A DNA stretch of 45,916 nt from Pseudomonadota bacterium. Its GTDB lineage: Bacteria > Desulfobacterota > QYQD01. The notes beneath the pieces were generated by a model, which did not search any database, was not told the origin of the DNA, and worked only from the letters and a program-made list of their open reading frames with translations. A program made the position numbers and the translations under genes. Where the stretch lies: positions 1-45,916 of the forward strand of contig DSAQ01000053.1 of assembly GCA_011046395.1 (NCBI GenBank). Reading direction: 5' to 3'. Shown here piece after piece: positions 7,824 to 15,646 of the stretch; the stretch's first letter is position 1, and every line of letters begins with the position of its first letter.

Positions 7824-8405
7824 ATGGCAAAGAGAAATTTGTACTATAGTCTGTCTTTTTTATTGGCAATAATAGCGATTTTTCTTATGTCTTGCTGTGC
7901 CAAGAGAGTCAGCGTCTCTGAAGAAGAAGCGGCTAAAACACCAGAGACCGTTGCGCCCGCACCAAAACCAGTAGAGACCGTTGCACCTAAACCCATGGTT
8001 GAAGAAGCTATGCCCACCACCGAGGCGCTTAAAGAAGAAGTCCTCGCGATGGCAGAGGGCCGAACCTCGGCTGGTCTGTTACCGGTTTACTTTGATTTTG
8101 ATAAGTATAATATGCGTAGTGACCAGACCTCAAGACTGGATCAGAATGCCAAATGGCTGAAGAAAAATCCTACGGCCAAAATACGCATCGAGGGTAATTG
8201 CGACGAAAGAGGCTCAAACGAATATAACCTGGCCCTGGGCGAGCGCAGGGCAAACAGCGTCCAAGAGTATTTAACAAACATGGGCATTGCTCCTGAGCGC
8301 ATAGAAACCCTAAGCTACGGGGAAGAAAGACCGCTTTGTTTTGAGCACGACGAAGAATGCTGGGGTAAAAATAGACGTGCTGACCTTGTCACGATAAGAA
8401 AATAG
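7824..8405 (+). CDS. pal: Peptidoglycan-associated lipoprotein (Pal/OmpA family)
   Basis: 193 residues. A signal peptide ends in the lipobox LMSC with lipidated Cys24, followed by a Pro/Ala/Glu-rich linker to about residue 85 and then a C-terminal OmpA-like peptidoglycan-binding domain. The Pal hallmark GNCDERGSNEYNLALGERRA (about 132-151) is complete. The protein anchors the outer membrane to peptidoglycan and normally works with TolA and TolB, whose genes are not in this window. It is followed 36 bp later by skp, apparently in the same transcript, with a terminator after skp. Confidence 0.95.
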   Translation: MAKRNLYYSLSFLLAIIAIFLMSCCAKRVSVSEEEAAKTPETVAPAPKPVETVAPKPMVEEAMPTTEALKEEVLAMAEGRTSAGLLPVYFDFDKYNMRSDQTSRLDQNAKWLKKNPTAKIRIEGNCDERGSNEYNLALGERRANSVQEYLTNMGIAPERIETLSYGEERPLCFEHDEECWGKNRRADLVTIRK

Positions 8406-8441
8406 CTGCATATTAAAAATAAGAAAGGATAAGAACAATAA

Positions 8442-8969
8442 ATGAAAAAGGGACTACTAATAGGGATAATGATTGTCCTCATGTTTGCCGGGCAATCGTG
8501 GGCGGAGGAAAAAACTAAAATAGCTATTCTGAACATACAAAAAGTACTGGCGGAGTCTGAAGTAGGCAAAAAGACTAAAGATGACTTATCCTTAAGATTT
8601 AAGGCTCTGCAGGAAAAAATAAACAAAAAACAGGATGAGTTGGAAAAATTCAGGCAGGACTTAGAGAAAAAAAGCGCTGTCCTCAGCGCTGAAGCCAAAG
8701 ACGAAAAAGAGAGAGAATACCAGAAACAATACCGGGAATTTAAACAGCTTTACGAGGATGCCCAATATGAGATGCAGCAAGCTGAACGCAAGGCAACTGA
8801 GCCTTTAATAAAGAGCCTGCAAACGATTCTGGAAAAATTTGGCAAAGAGCAGGGGTACACGCTGATATTAGACCCCGTAAGGAGTGGTGTTGTTTATGCT
8901 GCGGAAGAAATCGACATCACGGATAAGATCCTCGACCTCTTCAATAAGGGCACTAAGGTAAAAAAATAA
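8442..8969 (+). CDS. OmpH/Skp-family periplasmic chaperone
   Basis: 175 residues. The signal peptide ends about WAEEK (residue 22), and the mature start KIAILNIQKVLAESEVGKK is typical of the Skp/OmpH family. The middle (about 45-120) is a long, charged coiled coil that forms the tentacle holding unfolded outer-membrane proteins. The length is normal. It is cotranscribed with pal, which suits a joint role in envelope assembly. The bamA and lpxD genes that often flank skp are absent here. Confidence 0.88.
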   Translation: MKKGLLIGIMIVLMFAGQSWAEEKTKIAILNIQKVLAESEVGKKTKDDLSLRFKALQEKINKKQDELEKFRQDLEKKSAVLSAEAKDEKEREYQKQYREFKQLYEDAQYEMQQAERKATEPLIKSLQTILEKFGKEQGYTLILDPVRSGVVYAAEEIDITDKILDLFNKGTKVKK

Positions 8970-8994
8970 ATCGATTGAAAATCGCAAATCTAAT

Positions 8995-9027
8995 AAAAAA
9001 GGGCGGGCGTCACCCGCCCTTTTTTAT
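8995..9027. terminator. Bidirectional intrinsic terminator
   Basis: An A-run, stem GGGCGGG, loop CGTCA, stem CCCGCCC, then TTTTTT. It lies between the convergent skp (plus) and mgtE (minus) genes, and the A-run/T-run pair lets it serve both directions. Confidence 0.93.
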
Positions 9028-10376
9028 TTAAACAGGATAAATCGAGCCACCTGGAAATAGGTGAACACCCCCAGCACATCGACCATTGTTGTAATAAAAG
9101 GGGCGGACATGATGGCCGGATCAAGTTTTAAACGCGAGAAGACAAAAGGCAGCATACCTCCCGCAAGACTGGCCAAAGTCGAGATGACCACGAGACTCAA
9201 ACCAACGGTGAGAGAAACAAGCCAATTACCTTGCAACCAGTGGGCCCAGACTGTCACTATTGTTCCTAACATAACGCCCAATAAACAGCCGATGCCCACT
9301 TCCCGCGACAGCAGGCCCCAATAATTCCTTGCCGATACCTCCCTTAGCGCCAGACCCCTGACCATGACCGTGGAAGACTGCGCACCTATGTTGCCTCCGC
9401 TCCCTATTAAAAGCGGTATAAAAGCCGCCAGCGCAACGACAGACTTTAAGGTATCCGCTTGGCCCATGATAATATTGCCGGTAAGTGTGTTGGTTATGAG
9501 TAGTATCAGAAGCCAGCCTACCCGCCGGCCTACAACAGAAAAAACCCGGGCCTTAAAATATCCCGTATCCGGGACTTCCACACCACCCATACGGTAAATA
9601 TCTTCGGTAACCTCTTCTTCCATAACGTCCATGACGTCATCGACCGTTATTATCCCCACCAGCCTATCTTCTTTATCCACTACCGGCACAGCCAGGAGGT
9701 CGTACTTTTGCAGGTCACGCGCCACTTTTTCCTGGTCGTCCTCTGTCCTTACTGATATGGCGTCGGAGTCCATAATATCGCCGATGATGGCTGTAGGCGG
9801 CTTAATAACCAGGAGCTTGAGAGAAACAATACCCACCAGCCGTCTTTTTTCGTCAACCACATAACAGTAATAGACGGTTTCCTTTTCCAAACCTACGCGT
9901 CTGATCTTGTCCAGGGCCTCAGCTACGGTCATCTCCCTCTTTAGAGCGACGTATTCTGGCGTCATAATACGCCCGGCGGTGTCCTCCGGATAGCCAAGCA
10001 ATGTACTGGTATTTTTACGTTCCTGCGGCGGCAGTAACTGCACCAACCGTTTGGCCACTACAGCCGGCACCTCGTCTAAAAGCCTGGCCAGGTCGTCCGG
10101 CGACATCTCTTCAAGAATATCCTTGACCTTACTGTCTTGAAAATTTTGCAAAAGGTGTTGCTGGTCCGGAGAGCTGAGATGTTCAAAGACATCAACGGCC
10201 AGCTCTTTGTCCAACAACCTGAAGAGAAGCACCTGTTCTTTCGGTGGCTGGTGGGTGATCAGCTCGGCAATATCCTGGGCATTGTTGGCTGAAAGTATCT
10301 GTTTAATGGCCGCAAACCGCCGTTCAGCCAATAATGGCTCTACTTCTTCCCGTAGATCTTTATAGAGCTCTTCCAT
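9024..10376 (-). CDS. mgtE: Magnesium transporter MgtE
   Basis: 450 residues, full length. The cytosolic N domain occupies about 1-130 (helical repeats such as LLFRLLDKELAVDVFEHL). A tandem CBS pair follows at about 135-260 (TPEYVALKREMTVAEAL and DVMDVMEEEV). Five membrane helices at about 285-450 include the conserved IGSGGNIGAQSSTV, which lines the ion path. Mg2+ binding between the N and CBS domains closes the channel in characterised members. GGAGG lies 7 nt before the ATG. The 159-bp upstream gap shows no M-box riboswitch; it carries a copy of the TTTGATGACTTCGTAAAAAG-type repeat at 10496-10520. Confidence 0.95.
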   Translation of the reverse strand: MEELYKDLREEVEPLLAERRFAAIKQILSANNAQDIAELITHQPPKEQVLLFRLLDKELAVDVFEHLSSPDQQHLLQNFQDSKVKDILEEMSPDDLARLLDEVPAVVAKRLVQLLPPQERKNTSTLLGYPEDTAGRIMTPEYVALKREMTVAEALDKIRRVGLEKETVYYCYVVDEKRRLVGIVSLKLLVIKPPTAIIGDIMDSDAISVRTEDDQEKVARDLQKYDLLAVPVVDKEDRLVGIITVDDVMDVMEEEVTEDIYRMGGVEVPDTGYFKARVFSVVGRRVGWLLILLITNTLTGNIIMGQADTLKSVVALAAFIPLLIGSGGNIGAQSSTVMVRGLALREVSARNYWGLLSREVGIGCLLGVMLGTIVTVWAHWLQGNWLVSLTVGLSLVVISTLASLAGGMLPFVFSRLKLDPAIMSAPFITTMVDVLGVFTYFQVARFILFK

Positions 10377-10495
10377 GGCCAGCCTCCACTATGATTTTAT
10401 CCGGGCATCCTGTCCGGCAAAACCGACTACAAATCAAAGTTGAAGGTTTTACCCCAAAACATCTGAATGTCAAACATATTTTAGAGCTATTTTTG

Positions 10496-10520
10496 AACTT
10501 TGACGCCTTCGTAAAAGGTC
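10496..10520. repeat. Short repeat of AACTTTGACGCCTTCGTAAA type
   Basis: It matches 45797-45823 and the left end of the element at 15290-15430 with a few differences. It lies between pilS and mgtE. Confidence 0.6.
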
Positions 10521-10535
10521 CGGAGGACTAAAGGC

Positions 10536-12203
10536 TTAAAGCCGGGCAGGGTTAACCGGCAGGTAGATATAACATATTGTCCCCTGATCCTCTTCCGGCG
10601 GACTTTTGAAATAAATCTTACCCCCGTAATACTCAACCAGGCGACAGATCACGGCCAAACCAAGCTCATCCGCACCACCTTCTATCATAGGAAACGGACT
10701 GAACGCACTATCTGTATGATCAGGAAACACTCCTGCACCGCCATATTTCACTAAAAGGCAAAGGAATTTCCCGTCTCCAACTGCAACGTTCCCATCTGCC
10801 TGCTTAACCAATCGTCCGTCTATCCTGATCTCTCCGCCTTCCGGTCCGGTCTCCAGTATTTTAATAAGCAGGTTTTCTATAATCCTGGAAAGGTGCTCAG
10901 GGGCTATCTTTATATAGACAGGCGATTTTAAATCAATCACTACCTGCATACCAATCCGGCCGGTCCGTTCACGAAGATCAGCGACTACCTCCCCCACTAC
11001 TTGTCCGACCTCAATCTCCCTGGCCTCGCTGTCTTCAGGTCTGGCATAGAGCAAAAAATCGGATAATAATCTGTCCAGTCTTTCTGCATCCCGTAATATA
11101 ATATTTATGAATTTTCCCGGGGTTCCGGATCCATCCCGGCCCAGCATCTGGGCACAGCCGCTTAGGGAGGCCAGGGGATTTCTTATCTCATGGGCCATAG
11201 CCGCGGTCAGTTTCCCGATGGAAGCCAAGACCTGCTGACGCTGAATCTCTGCCTCCATGGCCTTAATTTCTGTCATGTCCTGAAACAAGATGAGCTGGCC
11301 TATATTTTCGTGCTCCGCATTCTTCAGGGACGATATTAAAAAGGAAAGCCACAGCTCTCTGCCCTCTCTATTTTTATACTGAAAACTGGAAAGGTTATTG
11401 TTTTCAGAGATATTATCCCCTTCGGAAGGCAGGTTAAGATGTGGAAAAACCGTGGCTAAGGGTTGACCTGTAACCTCATTGTGGGAAAAAGCGGTAATGT
11501 CCTCCGCTGTGCGGTTAAACGAAGTTATCCGGCCATGCGTATCTAAAGTAAAAAGGCCGGTATTTATCGATTGTACGATGTTCCGGTTGAATGCCTCTAA
11601 TTCCCATATATTCCTCTGTCTTCTGTCCAGTTCAATAGCATCTTTCCTGGCCTGTTCAGACCAATAGCTGCTTAAAAAAGCCATAAAATAAAAGGCTGTT
11701 ATGTGAATACTAGCCTGGTAAATTACGTGGCCGACTGAAATACCGGCCAGGTCTATGGGGTCAAAGTTGAGGGGCGCTATGTAACCAAGATATTGAAAAT
11801 CGAGAAGGGCCGCGTAGAGTATGCCGCTCAACGAGGCTGCTATTACCCCCCCCCGCCTGTAAAGCAACCGGCTGGCCACCATGATTACCAGCAGGTACAG
11901 AAAGGTGAAAGGACTGCTTATCCCGCCGGTCACATAAATTAAGGCCGTAACCAGGAGGGGATCCAGGATCATCTGCACAAAAATGACCCGGCCGGGATCT
12001 CTGATCACCCTGAGCAGAATACTATAGACAACGGTCAGAAGATATACAGAGGATATAAATACGTATAAAGGAAACAGGGTGCCCAATACACCGGCCGGGC
12101 GTGACTGATACTGGATGAGGACAGTAATGACCAGAAGGAGAGTGGCCACCACCACCCTCAAAGACATTAACCATAGCGCCCTGCTGAGATGTGAGTCACT
12201 CAA
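10536..12203 (-). CDS. PilS-like sensor histidine kinase with degenerate ATP-binding domain
   Basis: 555 residues. Six membrane helices lie in residues 10-180, a PAS domain at about 205-310, and a HisKA domain with the H box MAHEIRNPLASLSG (His338). The C-terminal ATPase domain is damaged. The N box has N444 but Lys at 448 where a second Asn is expected. The G1 box reads VKYGGAG (485-491), with Tyr in place of the adenine-contacting Asp. G2 (ELGLAVICRLVEYYGG) is fairly intact. The start is a TTG placed directly after the pilC stop, so translation is coupled. No PilR response regulator is encoded beside it. It may be a weak kinase, a phosphatase or a pseudokinase controlling pilus genes. Confidence 0.85.
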   Translation of the reverse strand: MSDSHLSRALWLMSLRVVVATLLLVITVLIQYQSRPAGVLGTLFPLYVFISSVYLLTVVYSILLRVIRDPGRVIFVQMILDPLLVTALIYVTGGISSPFTFLYLLVIMVASRLLYRRGGVIAASLSGILYAALLDFQYLGYIAPLNFDPIDLAGISVGHVIYQASIHITAFYFMAFLSSYWSEQARKDAIELDRRQRNIWELEAFNRNIVQSINTGLFTLDTHGRITSFNRTAEDITAFSHNEVTGQPLATVFPHLNLPSEGDNISENNNLSSFQYKNREGRELWLSFLISSLKNAEHENIGQLILFQDMTEIKAMEAEIQRQQVLASIGKLTAAMAHEIRNPLASLSGCAQMLGRDGSGTPGKFINIILRDAERLDRLLSDFLLYARPEDSEAREIEVGQVVGEVVADLRERTGRIGMQVVIDLKSPVYIKIAPEHLSRIIENLLIKILETGPEGGEIRIDGRLVKQADGNVAVGDGKFLCLLVKYGGAGVFPDHTDSAFSPFPMIEGGADELGLAVICRLVEYYGGKIYFKSPPEEDQGTICYIYLPVNPARL

Positions 12204-13415
12204 TTAATTACCTACCGCCGCCGCCATCTTAAAGATAGGCAAATACATGGCAATGACTAAGCCGCCAATAGTCCCCCCGAGAAAGACCATCATAAAGGGT
12301 TCGATCATAGACGTTAAGGCATCTACGGCCGCATCTACCTCGTCATCATAAAAATCGGCAATCTTTCCCAGCATGGCATCCAGGGCGCCTGTCGTTTCAC
12401 CCACGGTGATCATTTGAACCACCATGTTAGGGAACACCCCGGTCTCCATGAGCGGTTCGGCTATCGGGCGGCCCTCGCTTATGTTTACCCTGACCTTTAA
12501 GATAGCCTCTTCAATGATCTTATTTCCAGCCGTGCCGGCTACTATGTTTAAGGAATCCAGTATCGGGACACCGCTGCTTATCAGGGTTCCCAGGGTCCGG
12601 GTAAATTTAGCTACGGCTACCTTGCGGACCAGCGGTCCGAACACCGGGAGCCTGAGAACAAGGCTGTCCACCCATTTCCTGCCCTTAGCCGTAGAGTAAA
12701 ATCTCCGAAAGGCAAATACAAACGCAATCAGCCCGGCAATCATAAAAATGATATTTTTCTTAAAGAAATCGCTCAGATTAATAACAAGTTGAGTAGGAGC
12801 CGGTAATGCCTGGCCGAAATCGGCAAACATTTTCTGGAACACCGGGATAACAAAGATGAGGATTACGGCCACGACTAAAACAGCAATGCAAAGGACTACT
12901 AAGGGATAAGTCAGTGCACCTTTGACTTTTTTCTTCAATTTCATAACCTTTTCCATGTACATAGCCAGACGATTGAGGATAACATCCAGTATGCCGCCCA
13001 ACTCCCCCGCGGCTACCATCTTGGAAAAGAGGCTGTCAAAAATCTTATCATGCTTTGCCAGAGAATCGGCAAATGTTGAGCCGGTCTCTACGTTCGTCTT
13101 TATATCCGTAAGCACATCCCTGAAAGTCTTATTGATCTGCTGCTTGGCCAGGATATCCAGGCCCTGAATAAGAGGCAGGCCCGCATCTATCATGGTAGAA
13201 AGTTGTCGTGTAAAAATGACTATATCTTTCTGTGTCACCTTGGGCTTTAAAAATTTGATATTCCCCAGGAGATCCTTTGGTTTTTTCTTTATCTTCGTAG
13301 GTGTTAGCTGCAACCTCCTCAACTGAACCCGCACCGTGGTCTCATCCGGCGCTTCTAACTCACCGCTCCTCTTTTCCCCTTTGCCTGTCTTTGCTTCCCA
13401 GATATAAACAGCCAT
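12204..13415 (-). CDS. pilC: Type IV pilus inner-membrane platform protein PilC
   Basis: 403 residues, the normal length for PilC/GspF. Two T2SSF domains (about 70-195 and 275-395) are each followed by membrane helices; VVLCIAVLVVAVILIFVIPVF is cited here only by its ends at about 170-190. The motif FTRQLSTMIDAGLPL is typical of the first domain. It couples the PilB ATPase to pilin assembly. AGGAGGG lies 6 nt before the ATG. It sits 38 bp after pilB and directly before pilS. The major pilin and pilT are not in the window. Confidence 0.94.
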   Translation of the reverse strand: MAVYIWEAKTGKGEKRSGELEAPDETTVRVQLRRLQLTPTKIKKKPKDLLGNIKFLKPKVTQKDIVIFTRQLSTMIDAGLPLIQGLDILAKQQINKTFRDVLTDIKTNVETGSTFADSLAKHDKIFDSLFSKMVAAGELGGILDVILNRLAMYMEKVMKLKKKVKGALTYPLVVLCIAVLVVAVILIFVIPVFQKMFADFGQALPAPTQLVINLSDFFKKNIIFMIAGLIAFVFAFRRFYSTAKGRKWVDSLVLRLPVFGPLVRKVAVAKFTRTLGTLISSGVPILDSLNIVAGTAGNKIIEEAILKVRVNISEGRPIAEPLMETGVFPNMVVQMITVGETTGALDAMLGKIADFYDDEVDAAVDALTSMIEPFMMVFLGGTIGGLVIAMYLPIFKMAAAVGN

Positions 13416-13453
13416 CTTTATCCCTCCTTAAGTCCTCTAAAACCCCGTAACTA

Positions 13454-15145
13454 TCAATCTGCTACCGTTGTTCGGGCCACTTCTTCTATTGTGGTAACTC
13501 CTTCGAGTATCTTGGTTAACCCGCTCTGACGGAGCGTTTTCGTGCCCAAACGTATAGTCTCTTTCTTAATCTCCATGGCCGAGGCCCCCACCAGAACCAT
13601 TTCTTTCAATTCTTCATACATAGGCATAACCTCATAGAGGGCAATCCGTCCCCGATAACCACTCTGATTGCAATTAAGGCAGCCCTTGCCCTTGTAGCAG
13701 ATAATCTCTCCGTCAGACTCCTGTTGTAACCCCATATTTCGTAAGACCTCGCTAGGAATAGAGACTTCCTCCTTACAATCCGGACAAATCTTTCGTACTA
13801 AACGCTGAGCCAGGATAAGATTGACAGAAGATGACACCAAAAATGGCTCTACGCCCATATTGAGCAGACGGTTAATCGTAGAAGGAGCATCATTGGTATG
13901 AAGCGTAGAAAGGACCAGATGCCCGGTCAGGGCAGCCTTGACTCCAATCTCTGCCGTCTCAAAATCTCTAATCTCACCAACCATAATTATGTCTGGATCC
14001 TGCCTCAAGAATGACCGTAAGGCAGCCGCAAAGGTCAAACCTATATCATCATGGATTTGTACCTGGTTTATGCCCATTAGGTTGAATTCCACAGGGTCTT
14101 CCGCAGTCGAAATATTCTCGGTCACCTTATTTAACTCGGCCAGTGCCGAATAAAGGGTGGTGGTCTTCCCGCTCCCGGTCGGTCCGGTAACCAGGACCAT
14201 ACCATAGGGCTTGTGGATAGCCTCCATAAAATCATCCAGGGCCTTTTCCTCAAAACCCAGCCTGGTCATATCCAGTTGGAGATTAGACTTGTCGAGGAGC
14301 CGTAAGACTACTTTTTCACCGAATAGGGTGGGCAGCACCGATACCCGGAAATCCATCTCCTTACCCTTCCCTACGATTAGCTTTATACGCCCGTCCTGAG
14401 GCAGCCTCCTCTCCGCAATATCCAGTTTGGACATAATCTTAATTCGCGAGATTATCGCGTTCTTCAGTCGCAAAGGTGGGTTCATTATCTCATATAAGAC
14501 GCCATCGATTCTGAACCTGACCCGAAAGACCTTTTCATACGGTTCTACATGGATATCGCTGGCCTGCTTTTTAATAGCGTCAGCCAGAATAAAGTTAACC
14601 AGCTTAACAACCGGCGCCTCCGTGGCTGCTGTAGCCAGGACTGAGGCATCGAGCTCTTCCTCATCACCGGCATAGTCCATCCCTTCGTCTTTAAATCCCT
14701 CCATCACATCGCTCAGGGAAGCAGACATATCATAAAAACGATCAATGGCCTTTTTGATCGCCAGGTCAGTGGCTAACTGAACTACCACGTTTGTACCGGT
14801 AAAAAACTTTATGTCATCTATGGCCGAAATGTTGGAGGGATCAGCTATGGCCACGGTCAAAACCGAGCCGACTTTCTTTAGCGGGATAACATATTTCTGG
14901 ACAATACGGGGGGGGATAAGCCTGATAACCTCCTCGGGGATATCTATAGCGGAAGGATCCACCACGGAAACCCCAAATTGTCTGCTCAAAAAACTGAGCA
15001 GGGCATTTTCAGCAAGAATGCCCATTTTAACAAGATGATAACCAAGAGTCCCCCCGTGGAGCCTTTGTTCGTTCAAGACCCTTTTCAGTTGTTCCACGGT
15101 TATCAACTTTTCTCTAACTAATAATTCGCCGAGACGGGTTGACAT
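13454..15145 (-). CDS. pilB: Type IV pilus assembly ATPase PilB
   Basis: 563 residues, full length. The N-terminal T2SSE_N domain lies at about 1-150. The hexameric secretion ATPase has Walker A GPTGSGKT (321-328), the Asp box, Walker B IIMVGEIRD, a His box (LVLSTLHTNDA) and the zinc tetra-Cys site C454-C457 and C489-C492. It powers pilus extension from the cytoplasmic face. AGGTGG lies 6 nt before the ATG. It is the first gene of pilB-pilC-pilS. GspE of type II secretion is the alternative, but the company of a PilS-like kinase favours PilB. Confidence 0.93.
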   Translation of the reverse strand: MSTRLGELLVREKLITVEQLKRVLNEQRLHGGTLGYHLVKMGILAENALLSFLSRQFGVSVVDPSAIDIPEEVIRLIPPRIVQKYVIPLKKVGSVLTVAIADPSNISAIDDIKFFTGTNVVVQLATDLAIKKAIDRFYDMSASLSDVMEGFKDEGMDYAGDEEELDASVLATAATEAPVVKLVNFILADAIKKQASDIHVEPYEKVFRVRFRIDGVLYEIMNPPLRLKNAIISRIKIMSKLDIAERRLPQDGRIKLIVGKGKEMDFRVSVLPTLFGEKVVLRLLDKSNLQLDMTRLGFEEKALDDFMEAIHKPYGMVLVTGPTGSGKTTTLYSALAELNKVTENISTAEDPVEFNLMGINQVQIHDDIGLTFAAALRSFLRQDPDIIMVGEIRDFETAEIGVKAALTGHLVLSTLHTNDAPSTINRLLNMGVEPFLVSSSVNLILAQRLVRKICPDCKEEVSIPSEVLRNMGLQQESDGEIICYKGKGCLNCNQSGYRGRIALYEVMPMYEELKEMVLVGASAMEIKKETIRLGTKTLRQSGLTKILEGVTTIEEVARTTVAD

Positions 15146-15289
15146 ACATATCCACCTAATTTATATCCTGATCGGCATCTCCGGGCAAACCCTTGAACAC
15201 GCCCTGGCGCATCTACGACCGGCTTAGGTTGCCTTGTCACATTCGTTTGATAAAACACGCCTTTCAGCCGATAATATTGTTAGCAGTCA

Positions 15290-15430
15290 GCTTTGATGAC
15301 TTCGTAAGAAGTAAGATGTTACCGCAGAGATCGCTGAGAACGCCGAGATAATATATTGAATAGTTTATATTTTTTCTCTGCGGGCTCTGCGTGCTCAGCG
15401 GTGAAAAGGCTTTTTTACGAAATCATCAGC
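15290..15430. repeat. 141-bp nested palindromic element (GACTTCGTAA ends, CCGCAGAG core)
   Basis: The outer arms (GATGACTTCGTAAG at left, TTTTACGAAATCATC at right) are imperfect inverted repeats. Inner arms ACCGCAGAGATCGCTGAGAA and TCTCTGCGGGCTCTGCG...CAGCGGT form a second palindrome. It contains no ORF and fills much of the 501-bp gap 15146-15646. Confidence 0.75.
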
Positions 15431-15478
15431 CCTAAGCATGCGCAAAATCAGCGCAAAGCCGAAGGCTGAATGCACAGT

Positions 15479-15615
15479 ATCCGTTCACCGTTCACCGTTC
15501 ACCGAAAAAGACGTTTTCGTGTTTTTCACGGACAACGGTGGCCGAATAACGGAAATTTTGACCAAGGCAACCGTGTTGCCGTGACAACGGTGAACTGATA
15601 ACGGTGAACGGATAC
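15479..15615. repeat. Inverted-repeat element of the GTTCACCG family
   Basis: Its left end is three tandem CCGTTCA units (15481-15504). Its right end, 15583-15615, is the exact reverse complement of 31353-31385 over 33 bp. It lies upstream of the NTE-like gene and may form part of its 5' leader. The rest of 15146-15646 shows no gene. Confidence 0.8.
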
Positions 15616-15646
15616 AACGATTGTTTCCGGACGGAAACCAGGCGAC

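Noticed and set aside
10377-10535. Possible M-box riboswitch before mgtE
   Set aside because: The gap is short and shows no conserved M-box elements; part of it is an interspersed repeat.
15481-15504. Three tandem CCGTTCA-type units as a possible CRISPR or iteron array
   Set aside because: The units are only 8 bp with no spacers, and they form one arm of a larger inverted repeat.
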